A stretch of DNA of 52,722 nt from Bacteroidota bacterium (GCA_023423835.1 JAFAEW010000088.1:1-52722), one strand, 5' to 3'. Positions 40,434-49,141 are shown, counted from the stretch's first letter. Notes: generated by a model from the letters alone, not told the origin. Made by a program: numbers and translations.

Positions 40434-41138
40434 CTTCGCGTAAACTTCGCGTTCGCTTGTTCATCATTTTTTTATCGCAGAGAACGAGAGATAAAGAGAA
40501 TTCGCAGAGAGTTTTTGATTAAACCTCCGCGTAAACGCTGCGTTCTCATTTTCTCTGCGCTCCGAGGTTTTTTATGGCGGAGAGATTTCCATTAAACACC
40601 CGCGTAAACTTTGCGTTCTCCTGTTCTTCGCGATCCGGTTTTTTAACGCAGAGAACGAGAGGTATGGAGGTTAGCAGAGGGAATTCCCTTAAAACTCTAT
40701 TTAAACTTCGCGTTATCCTGTTCTTTTCGATCTGGTTTTATTAACGCAGAGAACGAGAGATATGGAGGTTCGCAGAGGGAGTGCCTTAACACGCTGCAAA
40801 AACTTTGCGTTTTTCTGTTCTTTGCGATCCGGTTTTTTTAACGCAGAGAACGAGAGATAAGGAGGTTCGCAGAGAGAATGCCTTAACACGCTGCGTAGCC
40901 TTTGTGTTCTCCTGTTCTTCGCGTTCTGATTCTTAACGATTACGGACTTCCATGAAGCCTTTGCGTAACTTTGCGTTTTTCTGTTCTTTGCGATCCGGTT
41001 TTTTTAACGCAGAGAACGAGAGATAAGGAGGTTCGCAGAGAAAATGCCTTAACACGCTGCCTAAACTTTGCGTTTTCCTGTTCTTTGCGATCCGGTTTTT
41101 TTTAACGCAGAGCACGAGAGATAAGGAGGTTAGAAGAG
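40434..41138. repeat. Array of about eight degenerate palindromic repeats (~96-bp period)
   Basis: Units begin with a (TAAA)CTTTGCGTT block and continue with TCCTGTTCTTTGCGATCCGG. A T run and ACGCAGAGAACGAGAG follow, then GGAGGTTCGCAGAGA. Well-preserved starts near 40604, 40703, 40799, 40896, 40968 and 41063 show a 96-bp period between several neighbours; the first two units and one in the middle are shortened. Within a unit the left arm (CTTTGCG ... TTTGCG) and right arm (CGCAGAGAAC ... TTCGCAGAG) are imperfect inverted repeats. No open frame is shared. It occupies almost the whole gap between the Rrf2 gene and the sRNA locus. Confidence 0.88.
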
Positions 41139-41164
41139 AGATCGAATTTCGTAAGAAAAATAAG

Positions 41165-41172
41165 TAAATTTG
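41165..41172 (+). promoter_or_regulatory. -7 element of a putative small RNA gene
   Basis: TAAATTTG matches TAnnTTTG exactly, directly after the repeat array and ~40 bp before a strong terminator. No TTG is found at the ideal -33 position. Confidence 0.5.
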
Positions 41173-41175
41173 CCG

Positions 41176-41245
41176 TTACGGGGTCACGCCACATAGGAAA
41201 CAGGACGCCGTGAAGAGATTAATCTTCCGGTTAATCTCTTTTTTT
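41176..41245 (+). ncRNA. Putative ~70-nt orphan small RNA
   Basis: A TAnnTTTG element at 41165-41172 is followed within ~70 bp by a perfect 10-bp terminator. The span between has no start-stop pair of useful length. The body contains GGGGTCACG, then CGCCGTGA, which can form a TCACG/CGTGA stem with a large loop holding AGGAAACAGGA, followed by the terminator hairpin. The next gene on the right is convergent, so this transcript has no coding partner. It might belong to a known Bacteroidota RNA family such as Flavo-1, which I cannot check. The start of transcription is estimated. Confidence 0.45.
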
Positions 41246-41246
41246 A
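41213..41246 (+). terminator. Rho-independent terminator of the putative sRNA
   Basis: AAGAGATTAA (41213-41222) and TTAATCTCTT (41231-41240) form a perfect 10-bp stem with an 8-nt loop. A T run to 41245 follows. Confidence 0.85.
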
Positions 41247-41278
41247 ATTCCTGCTGCTGCACGTCGGGCTTTCGTTGA

Positions 41279-41722
41279 TTATAATGTTTTCGGCGGTCTG
41301 TTCGAAAATGTGGGCTCGGTACAGATTTTCCAGTATTCAATTATCTGACGTAAAATGGTCTTTAGCTCATCAAATTTACTCGGCTTCAAAAAAAAGCCTT
41401 GTACGGAATGGTCATAAGAATAGATGACGTTGTCAGGGGCAGTGCCGGTCGTTAGAAACAGAAAGGGTATCGAACGCAATCTGGTTTCACCAAACTGCTG
41501 CATTTTGTCTCTCAACTGAATGCCCGTCATTCGAGGCATGTTGATATCGGAAATAATGAGAAAGAGGTCTTTCTCGGCATTGTTGAAGTACTCGTAAGCC
41601 TCAAACCCGTTGTCAAGAACGGTAAGCTTATTCGGCACCCCTAATTCGCGATAAGCCTCTTTGAAAAGCTCTTGATCGTCGCGGTCGTCTTCTATTAAAA
41701 TGATTTCACCTTTTTTATTCAT
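41279..41722 (-). CDS. Single-domain response regulator (CheY/Rcp1-like)
   Basis: 147 aa, a lone receiver domain. The acidic pocket is in IILIEDDRDDQELF, the phospho-acceptor Asp in LIISDINMPRMTGIQL (near residue 60), Thr in PFLFLTTGTAP and Lys in GFFLKPSKFDEL. The DDRDDQELF opening is typical of Rcp1-type regulators that work with phytochrome-like or hybrid kinases. There is no output domain and no kinase gene nearby, so its partner is unknown. A minus-strand TAAATTTG at 41872-41879 might be a distant -7 element (~150-nt leader). Confidence 0.88.
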   Translation of the reverse strand: MNKKGEIILIEDDRDDQELFKEAYRELGVPNKLTVLDNGFEAYEYFNNAEKDLFLIISDINMPRMTGIQLRDKMQQFGETRLRSIPFLFLTTGTAPDNVIYSYDHSVQGFFLKPSKFDELKTILRQIIEYWKICTEPTFSNRPPKTL

Positions 41723-41950
41723 CTGATCAAAGAAATTGTATTGGCAGAAAAATTAGAATTGTCGGTATGTGCAAGTCACAGCCCATTTTTAGATCGTAAG
41801 GTTGTCAAATTGATGTTGCCGTTTGTACGTTGTTTTTATGCGCAATACTACTAAAAAACCGATTTCACACGCAAATTTAGGGCAAAATTTTTTTGAATGC
41901 CGGTGAGGCCTGGAGGTCTTATTATTCATCCAGTTAAACGCGCTATCACT

Positions 41951-42166
41951 TCATTGAATGCGGCCGGAAGGTAGCACTTCGCGATATGCTTCCGCGTTGC
42001 CCTGGGAATTATTCATGTCCCAACCAAGCGCTTTAAAGAAAGGTTCGATGAAGTCTTTACGAGTAAGGGTTTCATTATAATCGCTTCTTTTATAGGAATG
42101 CAATTGTTCGGAAAAACGTTCTACCAATCCGGCAATCTGATTGTAGGCTACTTCTTTTGAGTTCAT
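41951..42166 (-). pseudogene. N-terminal remnant of a type IIG-like restriction-modification enzyme
   Basis: 71 codons. The sequence NQIAGLVERFSEQ ... YKRSDYNETLTRKDFIEPFFKALGWDMNNSQG matches the start of the large Eco57I/type IIG-like or HsdR-N-containing proteins, which are normally ~1,000 aa. The frame breaks off right after AEAYREVLP with an early stop (SGRIQ), and neither strand in 41723-41950 continues the protein. It is therefore a relic left after deletion, though a small expressed peptide cannot be excluded. It lies between the response regulator and the AhpD operon. Confidence 0.65.
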
Positions 42167-42336
42167 GCAGTTGAGTTATGATCAAATGTAATGGAAAAGG
42201 CGGAAATGGAAGTCAGTCCGGTAATACAAGAGGGGATTTGTAATAAGACAAGATCATTTGTAAGTGACAATAAGGGGTTTAGAGTTGAATTTTCTTCGAT
42301 TTGCTGTAGTTGGGCTATTTCTGCACCGGTTTATTT

Positions 42337-42882
42337 TTACAAATCAATATCTGCATAACCTTCCTCTGCCCGCCATTTTGCCCGCTCGACATACAAGTTC
42401 CTGTCGGGAGGTGCCCAGGTATTGAGTCCGTCCACATAGCGGTTAAACATGCAAAAAGCGGCCGCAATTAAAACGGTATCGTGGATCTCAATATCTGTAG
42501 CGCCGAGTTTTTTTGCGGACTCAATTTGTTCGGCAGTAACCTGTTTGCCACCTTTTTGAACGCTTCCCGCAATGGTGAGCAAGGCTTTCATTTTTTCTGA
42601 AACCGGGGCCGATAAATGATCACTTTTAATGTGATCAATCATTGCCATGTCGATATCTAAATAATGCTGCGCCATTGCTCCATGCACATTTTGACAAAAG
42701 AAACAATCGTTTTTGGCAGAAACAAATGCGCCGATCATTTCCCGTTCGCCACGGGTAAGCGTATTGTTATCGTCGTGCAATAAAACGTGGGCGAGGTCAT
42801 TCAGCGGTTTCGCAGTTTCCGGCCGGTATGCCATCGGGCCTCTGATGCCATGTAATCCTTCGGGTAGTTTGATATGTGCCAT
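42337..42882 (-). CDS. AhpD/carboxymuconolactone-decarboxylase-like protein 1
   Basis: 181 aa, peroxidase-related subgroup of the AhpD/CMD superfamily. The AhpD active-site pattern is complete: Glu in GEREMIGAF, then CFFCQNVH giving CxxCxxxH (residues ~61-68). The second half contains ATDIEIHDTVLIAAAFCMFNRYVDGL, shared with the two paralogues in this operon. AhpD proteins use the CxxC pair for peroxide or disulfide chemistry; others catalyse decarboxylation or isomerisation. It is the last gene of the five-gene operon and overlaps the stop of the next paralogue by one base (TAATG). Confidence 0.87.
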   Translation of the reverse strand: MAHIKLPEGLHGIRGPMAYRPETAKPLNDLAHVLLHDDNNTLTRGEREMIGAFVSAKNDCFFCQNVHGAMAQHYLDIDMAMIDHIKSDHLSAPVSEKMKALLTIAGSVQKGGKQVTAEQIESAKKLGATDIEIHDTVLIAAAFCMFNRYVDGLNTWAPPDRNLYVERAKWRAEEGYADIDL

Positions 42883-43433
42883 TATACAGTTTGCTTTTGT
42901 GGTGAAGTGTATCCGTTTTCCGCCAGTCGTTTGCCCATCGCTTCATAAGCTTCTGGTTCCGTAGGCGTAAAACTCGCAAGTCCGTCCACATAGCGGTTGA
43001 ACATGCAGAAAGTGGCGGCAATCAAAACGGTGTCATGAATTTCGCGGTCACCGGCGCCAAGATCTCTTGCCTTTTGCACATCTTCTTCCGAAACTTCTTT
43101 TCCAAGAATCTGCACTTTCCCCGCAATTTGGAGCAACGCCTTCATTTTTTCTGAAACCGATGCCTGATCAAGATCTTTCAGTACTTCATCAACGATCGCC
43201 CTGTCGTTGCCATACAAACACCGGGCGGCAGCCGCATGACTCTGCATACAAAACATGCAGTCATTCAGGTAAGAAACATAGGTAGCAATCAGTTCGCGAT
43301 CTGCCAACGGCAAAGGCGATTCTCCCCGCAATAATACCTGTGCGAGTTCATACAAAGGTTTTCCGGTTTCAGGCCGGAACATTACTAGTGATCTGATTCC
43401 CGGAACTCCTTCCGGTACATTGATATGAGCCAT
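42882..43433 (-). CDS. AhpD/carboxymuconolactone-decarboxylase-like protein 2
   Basis: 183 aa, close relative of the preceding gene: identical opening MAHI-x-(L/V)PEG, the conserved core SEKMKALLxIAG and the HDTVLIAAxFCMFNRYVDGL segment. Its active site is CMFCMQSH with the upstream Glu in DRELIATYV. About half the residues appear shared with paralogue 1, so the two probably arose by duplication and may form a hetero-oligomer (AhpD-fold proteins are trimers or hexamers). Translationally coupled to paralogue 1; 35 bp after the MFS gene. Confidence 0.87.
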   Translation of the reverse strand: MAHINVPEGVPGIRSLVMFRPETGKPLYELAQVLLRGESPLPLADRELIATYVSYLNDCMFCMQSHAAAARCLYGNDRAIVDEVLKDLDQASVSEKMKALLQIAGKVQILGKEVSEEDVQKARDLGAGDREIHDTVLIAATFCMFNRYVDGLASFTPTEPEAYEAMGKRLAENGYTSPQKQTV

Positions 43434-43468
43434 AGTGATGATTTTTTAAAATTTATTGGTGAAAATGA

Positions 43469-44764
43469 TTAAGAGGCTTCTGCAACAACCGTTGCTGTTT
43501 TCAACTGGTCGGTCTTATGCTCCCGGGGCTGGTCTTTTGAAAATAAAACCACCATCAATCCCGGCACAAAAACCAACGAAAAAATGAAGATCGCATTTCC
43601 GTATCCGCCCAGTGTGTTGATCAGCAACCCGATAAACAACACGGAGGCCGCTGTGAATATTCGTCCGATATTCAAACAAAATCCCGTTGCCGCGGCACGA
43701 ATTCCGGTAGAAAATAGCTGCGGCAGGTAAACCGACAATACACCCTGGCTGCCTCCGAAAAACAGGGCGAGGATGGCAATTTCAACGTAAATAATATTGC
43801 TGAAAGTGGTGTTGGTTTTAAATAAAATAAAGGAAAGAAATGCACAGACCGACATGCATAAAACCATTGAGCGGCGCACACCGGCGAAGTTGACGAGCCA
43901 GCCCGAAAGGAAACCCCCGGTTAATCCGCCGAGGCCCATAAACATCATGCTGAGACCGCGTTCCTTCTGGCCGTCTGATTCAGTTACAAGGCTTTGCATC
44001 CAGGTGGGTAACCAGGAGAAGATCGCCCACAAACCAATTAGCATCGAGCCAAAAATTATTGATCCGAAAATCAGCGATCTCCGGTTTTCCCGGGCGAAGG
44101 GAGAATTGACTGAAGATGCATCCTTTGACTTATTTAATTGATGGGCCTGCCATTGGGGTGATTCCTTCATCAAAAACAGCCCCGTAACGGCAAGGATCAG
44201 CGGAATAATCCCCACCAGAAAACCTGACCGCCAGTCGGCCAAAAGGTAGTTGATAAGGCCGGCGGAAAAAATTCCTACCGGGAAGGCAATTGAAAGGATC
44301 CCGATATAGATCGCCTTGCTGCCGGATGGCCAGACTTCACTGATCAAAATGAGCGAAACCACCAATACGCCTCCCACACCAAAACCGCTCAGAAACCTGC
44401 AGATCAGAATGCTCAGCCAGTTGTCCATCGCACCCGTGAGAATCGTGAAGGTGCCGTAAAATGCGATTGCAAACAACAGTGATCTTTTCCGCCCGATGCG
44501 GTCACCAATCATTCCCCAGAGAAAGCCTCCGAATGCCCAGCCGAAAATGAAAATGGCATTCACATATCCGCTGATATCATTCAGCTCTTCCACGGTTTTG
44601 TTGACCGAAAGGTCTTTGAGAACAACAGGTAAATAGACCGACATCAGGGTTGAAACCGTTCCGCCAAGGGCAGTGCTGATAAAACAGATCGCAAAGAGAA
44701 AAATATGATAGGAAGAAACCGTCTGTTCCTTCAGGACGCTTTGGTGTAAGATTGCTTTTTTCAC
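43469..44764 (-). CDS. MFS transporter, aromatic-acid:H+ symporter-like
   Basis: 431 aa from a GTG at 44764; a TTG at 44791, 1 bp after the receptor's stop, would add nine residues. Twelve membrane helices are predicted. The MFS motif between helices 2 and 3 is GMIGDRIGRKRSLL, and a GDR-like echo in the second half (GWLVNFAGVRRSMV) marks the repeat. CRFLSGFGVGGVLVVSLILISEVWP fits helix 4-5. It most resembles sugar/organic-acid or aromatic-acid carriers of the AAHS/sialate type. In the operon it follows the TonB-dependent receptor, which suggests it carries the same compound across the inner membrane. Confidence 0.83.
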   Translation of the reverse strand: MKKAILHQSVLKEQTVSSYHIFLFAICFISTALGGTVSTLMSVYLPVVLKDLSVNKTVEELNDISGYVNAIFIFGWAFGGFLWGMIGDRIGRKRSLLFAIAFYGTFTILTGAMDNWLSILICRFLSGFGVGGVLVVSLILISEVWPSGSKAIYIGILSIAFPVGIFSAGLINYLLADWRSGFLVGIIPLILAVTGLFLMKESPQWQAHQLNKSKDASSVNSPFARENRRSLIFGSIIFGSMLIGLWAIFSWLPTWMQSLVTESDGQKERGLSMMFMGLGGLTGGFLSGWLVNFAGVRRSMVLCMSVCAFLSFILFKTNTTFSNIIYVEIAILALFFGGSQGVLSVYLPQLFSTGIRAAATGFCLNIGRIFTAASVLFIGLLINTLGGYGNAIFIFSLVFVPGLMVVLFSKDQPREHKTDQLKTATVVAEAS

Positions 44765-44792
44765 GTGCTGCTTTTTAGTTGGTGGATTCAAA

Positions 44793-47561
44793 TTATTTCA
44801 ATAGATCATCAAAGGTGATGGCTGCATAATAGATTGCACCGATAGCGGGAGAACCATAACTCTGATAAACCTTGTTGTTAAAAATATTGCTTGCGCCCAG
44901 CTTGATGGTGGAACGCATCTTTGGAAACTTTTTATTAATCTGAAGGTCAACCAATGAATACGCATCTATCCGTCCTGGCCTCATTTCATTGAAGGTTCCA
45001 TACCAGTCAAAAGCGCTCTGCCAATGCCAGGCAAGGCTGAATCCAAAACCATTGACAATATTGCTGTTTTCGAAGGTTACATTGGTGCTGTATTCCGGTG
45101 TGTTGAAGGCAGCGATATTGTTTGGATTGGCATTGCGGAGGTTGAATGATGACCAGCTCAAATTTCCTCCGAGGTTAAAGCCTTTGTCAAACAGATAATT
45201 CAATCCCAGTGAAATTCCCTGAGCCGATACTTTATCCGGAGCATTGGTATACAACTGATACGCATGCACATTACCGTTGAGAATATCGGCGGCTGCATCG
45301 AAGTTGATGGTGCCATCACTTCCGATTACATCGTGTTGGGGTTGAATAACGACCGTGTTTAATATAAAGTTGCTGTATGTGCTGTAATAGTAGTTGATAT
45401 CTACCAGCAGTTTATTCTGAAACAAGCCTTTGTAACCAACTTCAAAAGCTTTTTCTTTTTCCGGTTGAATGTATTCTACGTTTGATTTTTCCAGCAGTTC
45501 CTTATTTTTTCCTACCGCTTCGGGGAAAGGAATACCGGCTCCTGCATCTGCGCCGAAAGCCGATCCGAAAGCACCCACTGATGAAGCGGTGAAGGAATTT
45601 TGATATACCGTCATCCCTTTACTGTTTTTAGGAGCGCCTCCCAGAATTGTGATCGGTCCAACATTCAATTTGATAAACTGATCCACGGGCGTAGGATTTC
45701 TAAATCCTGTTTGATAGGATGCGCGGAAGTTGTGGGTCTTTGCAACCGTATAAACTGCAGACAACCGCGGGGTAAGACTTCCGTCAAAATTTTCATCCTT
45801 GTCATAACGCATGGATGCAGTGAGTTTAAGGCGTTCGTTGAAAAGTCTTTTTGCTGCCTGCACAAATGCTCCGTATTCCTTGATGGTGACCTTTTGATCT
45901 TTATCGTCAAAAAGACTTCCGTTTGTAAACATGTCGTAATATCGGAAGCTGCCGCCTGCCAGTAATTCGAAGACTTTAATGCTGTTGGAAAAATCGTACT
46001 GTCCCTCTGTATGATAGAATTTGCTGTTGCTGAAAACACCGGCTCCACTCAGTCCGTAGTTGTGGATGGATGCGTCTTTTGCTTCTGCAAAGCCGTTGGT
46101 GCCCGGCAACAATCTTCCCTGGTCGGCAAAAGCACGGGCTGCTATATTATCCTTCGGTGTAACCCCGGCTACAGAACCATTGAAAGCTGCTTCGTACCTT
46201 GTAAACCACATATCATCGGCCTGCTCGGGAGAAACGGTATTTCCGTTGAGGTCCTGCACCCAGTTGCGGTTGATAAACTGAGCGAGTGAACGGGTATTGT
46301 AAGAATCGTGTGAGTTTTCGGTAACAACATAGCTGCGCAAAAAGTAGTTGGTTCCCTTAAATTCGAGTCGATGGGTTTGCAAAACGAAGTTGTTCAGGTC
46401 AAAACGGCTGCTGCCGGTATAGCTCGCGGTGCCTTTTCCGATATTATACTGATAAATCGCTTCTAAATTATTGGTGATACGATAATGCAATGCACCATTC
46501 AATTTCAGACTGTACACATCGTAGTTCATAAGGTCTTTTTCTTCATAACCGGTTCTGGAAACCAGCCCGATGCCCGGTAATGTTTTTGAAACCGCATCGC
46601 CATAGATATTTAGCGCATTTCGTCCCGGATTATCCGGTCCCCGTTTGTCTGCCGGCGTTTGCGCACTTACATCAGTATAGTTAGTGGCGTACCAATCTGT
46701 TCCTGCGAGATAGGAAGCATTTATTTTGAATGCCACGCGATTGCTGAATGCCTTTGCATAACGGAGTGACAGATCATACAAACCTTTCGGATTAACGTCG
46801 TTTTCTCCAATATGATTGATACCGGATTTCAACTGCACCGTTAAGCCCTGATATTGAAAAGGATCTTTCGTATGCAGCAACAGCGCACCGTTGAAGGCCA
46901 TCGGACCATATAAAACTGAGGCTGCACCGGGAATCAGTTCCACGCTTTCCATATCGATATCTGAGGCTCCGAAAAGATTGCCGACAGCGAAATTTAAACC
47001 GGGTGTCTGATTATCCACACCATCTACCATTTGGAGGAATCTTGAGTTTCCGGTAGAATTAAACCCGCGGGAATTCACTTGCTTGTAAGTGAGGCTGCTT
47101 GTTACCACTTCCATCCCTTTCAATCTTTGCAATCCGTCATAAAAGGTAAGAGAAGGATTCTCCTTAATATCCCTCAGTGTCATTTTTTCAATCGTAACGG
47201 GCGAAGCGAGAATGCTTTCTTTTACCCTTGAAGCGGCGGTCACCACTTCGTTTAATACGGCCGATTTCGGGGCGAGGGAAACAATTACCGACTGGTTTTT
47301 TTTCGTGATCTGCACTTCTTTACAGTCGTGGCTCAGTGAAGTAATACTGATTGAAAACGGAAGTTGAAGCTTGTTGACCGTCAGTTGAAAACTGCCATCT
47401 TCTGCGGTAATGGTGCCGGTAAGTTTTTCTTTAACGTGAATACTCATTCCTGATAAAGGCAGTCCGGTTTGGGCCTCTGTGACTTTGCCCGATATTTTTA
47501 TTTCCTGCGCAAAGAGGTTTGATGAAACAGCAAGAAATATAAAAAGTATAAAAATTTTCAT
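44793..47561 (-). CDS. TonB-dependent outer-membrane receptor
   Basis: 922 aa. A signal peptide (ending NLFAQ) and a carboxypeptidase-regulatory-like domain (ISGKVTEAQTGLPLSGMSI) are followed by the plug (VVTAASRVKESILASPVTIEKM ... LKGMEVVTSSLTYKQVNSRGFN ... MVDGVDNQTPG ... IELIPGAASVLYGPMAFNGALLL-like). A large barrel follows with EVGYKGLFQNKLLVDINYYYSTY near the end and an aromatic terminal strand. It lacks a SusD partner and is not of the RagA class. It lies between the third AhpD-like gene (26 bp upstream) and the MFS gene (1-28 bp downstream), so it should import the operon's substrate. Substrate unknown. Confidence 0.92.
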   Translation of the reverse strand: MKIFILFIFLAVSSNLFAQEIKISGKVTEAQTGLPLSGMSIHVKEKLTGTITAEDGSFQLTVNKLQLPFSISITSLSHDCKEVQITKKNQSVIVSLAPKSAVLNEVVTAASRVKESILASPVTIEKMTLRDIKENPSLTFYDGLQRLKGMEVVTSSLTYKQVNSRGFNSTGNSRFLQMVDGVDNQTPGLNFAVGNLFGASDIDMESVELIPGAASVLYGPMAFNGALLLHTKDPFQYQGLTVQLKSGINHIGENDVNPKGLYDLSLRYAKAFSNRVAFKINASYLAGTDWYATNYTDVSAQTPADKRGPDNPGRNALNIYGDAVSKTLPGIGLVSRTGYEEKDLMNYDVYSLKLNGALHYRITNNLEAIYQYNIGKGTASYTGSSRFDLNNFVLQTHRLEFKGTNYFLRSYVVTENSHDSYNTRSLAQFINRNWVQDLNGNTVSPEQADDMWFTRYEAAFNGSVAGVTPKDNIAARAFADQGRLLPGTNGFAEAKDASIHNYGLSGAGVFSNSKFYHTEGQYDFSNSIKVFELLAGGSFRYYDMFTNGSLFDDKDQKVTIKEYGAFVQAAKRLFNERLKLTASMRYDKDENFDGSLTPRLSAVYTVAKTHNFRASYQTGFRNPTPVDQFIKLNVGPITILGGAPKNSKGMTVYQNSFTASSVGAFGSAFGADAGAGIPFPEAVGKNKELLEKSNVEYIQPEKEKAFEVGYKGLFQNKLLVDINYYYSTYSNFILNTVVIQPQHDVIGSDGTINFDAAADILNGNVHAYQLYTNAPDKVSAQGISLGLNYLFDKGFNLGGNLSWSSFNLRNANPNNIAAFNTPEYSTNVTFENSNIVNGFGFSLAWHWQSAFDWYGTFNEMRPGRIDAYSLVDLQINKKFPKMRSTIKLGASNIFNNKVYQSYGSPAIGAIYYAAITFDDLLK

Positions 47562-47587
47562 GATGAAGCTTTTGTGTTTTGATGTAG

Positions 47588-48148
47588 TTATTTTTTCAAG
47601 TGATCGTAGCCCTGCGGCAAGCGCATGTATCCGTGGTTTACAAGCCGCCCGGCGAGTATCTGGTAATAGTTATCATCCTCCGGAAGTGCGGTCGCCATTC
47701 CATCTACATACCGGTTGTACAGACAAAATAAGGCGGCAATTAAAACCGTGTCATGAATCTCGAGGTCAGTTGCTCCTGCGCGTTTTGCATTTGCTATTGC
47801 CTCCGGCGTTACACTTTTGCCACTGATTCTTGTCAGCCGTGCGATCTCTAGTAGTGCCTTCATTTTCTCGTCAACGGGAGCCGATTGAATATCCTGTTTT
47901 ACTTTTTCTGATAGGCTTCCATCGCCGGTCAGAAGATCGGCCGTTGCGGTGTGTGCGGCGGTGCAAAATCTGCATTCGTTGCCGCTCGAAACCAGCGACG
48001 CAATCAGTTCACGGTCGCCCCTTGATAAGGTGGATGGGCCTCTCATTAAAACTTCGGTCAGTTCCCTGATGGGGCTTCCTGATTCTTTTCTGAATTCCAG
48101 TAATCCTGTAATTCCCGGCAGATGGTCTGCAAGTGGTATATACGGCAT
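47588..48148 (-). CDS. AhpD/carboxymuconolactone-decarboxylase-like protein 3
   Basis: 186 aa, first gene of the operon. Same architecture as the other two but more divergent. The active site is CRFCTAAH with Glu in DRELIASLV, and the shared segments are VDEKMKALLEIARLT and DLEIHDTVLIAALFCLYNRYVDGM. All three paralogues keep the full E...CxxCxxxH set, so all may be catalytically competent. Position at the head of an operon with receptor and carrier genes argues for a metabolic role in handling the imported compound rather than general peroxide defence. No promoter of good quality was found in 48149-48342. Confidence 0.87.
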   Translation of the reverse strand: MPYIPLADHLPGITGLLEFRKESGSPIRELTEVLMRGPSTLSRGDRELIASLVSSGNECRFCTAAHTATADLLTGDGSLSEKVKQDIQSAPVDEKMKALLEIARLTRISGKSVTPEAIANAKRAGATDLEIHDTVLIAALFCLYNRYVDGMATALPEDDNYYQILAGRLVNHGYMRLPQGYDHLKK

Positions 48149-48342
48149 TTAAGTTTGGTTATACGTTTAAAAATTCCTGATTCCATTCAGCTTATTTTTC
48201 CTGATATAACCTTTGAGGGCTGCTTGTTCCGCATCGCTTTTTTTCTTCGAAACATGGGTTCGATAAGAAAATCTCCGGATGACGGAATCAAACAGAAAAC
48301 GCCTTTTGATTGACGGAAATGAAGGTCATTCCTTCTTCAAGG

Positions 48343-48933
48343 TTATAAGCAGGGAAACGGAAAGTCAGGCGGCTGCTCGGGTGAAAGATGCCTGGCAGAA
48401 AGGAGATGTATGCCAGGTAGGGTGTTCCAATTTCTTTCGTTCCGGTCTTCGGAAGCGGCAATCCGGAATTCCAGATAGGACTGGTTGAAGACAGGTTGAA
48501 AGTTTTTGAAATCGAAAGAGGTGGTTTCGGTCTTTTCAGTCCGGTTGGTCTGGAAATTATTGGAAAGCTTGAACAAATCGTTTTTCGCAATCTCTAGCAT
48601 CGTTTCTTTTTGATTGGGAATGCATTTAAGGTAAAGGGTATCATTCGTCAGCTTCCGTTCTACATATTTATATTTGAGGCCATTTAGTTCAATATCCCCG
48701 CTATATCGTTCATATGCCGTCCAGTTCGTTTGGTAGGGAAGGTGTATCGCGATTTTTATCACCATAAGTTCTGAAGCCTCATACTCCTGGTTGTCGAGGG
48801 CCACCTCTAATTGTTTATTCACCTCGTGTTGCATATACGTATACATCAGCCGGTAGCCAAACCAATTGAAGGAGAAAACTATCAGGAAAAATATAGCAGT
48901 TGCTTTTTTCAAACGGTAACAGAAAAAGGTCAA
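48343..48933 (-). CDS. Hypothetical single-pass membrane protein
   Basis: 196 aa. It starts at a TTG (48933), since a stop lies four codons upstream and no ATG precedes the membrane segment (ATAIFFLIVFSFNWFGYRL, residues ~11-29). A mostly beta-structured, charged domain follows (MVIKIAIHLPYQT ... DTLYLKCIPNQKETMLEIAKNDLF). The protein is anchored in the inner membrane with the bulk outside. Family not recognised, though similar small proteins occur in Bacteroidota. It is unrelated to the neighbouring AhpD operon and is separated from it by 194 bp. Confidence 0.55.
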   Translation of the reverse strand: MTFFCYRLKKATAIFFLIVFSFNWFGYRLMYTYMQHEVNKQLEVALDNQEYEASELMVIKIAIHLPYQTNWTAYERYSGDIELNGLKYKYVERKLTNDTLYLKCIPNQKETMLEIAKNDLFKLSNNFQTNRTEKTETTSFDFKNFQPVFNQSYLEFRIAASEDRNERNWNTLPGIHLLSARHLSPEQPPDFPFPCL

Positions 48934-49113
48934 TAAAAAACCAAATTATTGTTTTGTTAAGAAACAACAAAGAAATTCTTAAATTTTTTTCAACACTGCG
49001 CTTGTTTCTTGAGGTGCCGCATTTCTTGTTTTGATTCTTCCTGATTATTTTCCCGATCAGACAGGGGAAACAGAAAAGCCGGTATCCAAAAAATCTGGCT
49101 TCAGGCCATAAGA

Positions 49114-49140
49114 AAAGGTTGCCGGTGGGCGACAACCTTT
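49114..49140 (-). terminator. Possible terminator after tRNA-Met
   Basis: AAAGGTTG (49114-49121) and CAACCTTT (49133-49140) form an 8-bp stem directly 3' of the tRNA on the minus strand. The T tract is short (TTTTCTT including stem bases). Confidence 0.5.
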
Positions 49141-49141
49141 G

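Noticed and set aside
40933..41115. 60-codon ORF in the repeat array with internally repeated residues
   Set aside because: Its repetitiveness comes from the DNA repeats, and other units do not keep the frame; no start signals.
40434..41138. CRISPR array
   Set aside because: Units are imperfect, ~96 bp apart with the whole unit repeated; there are no unique spacers between short identical repeats and no cas genes.
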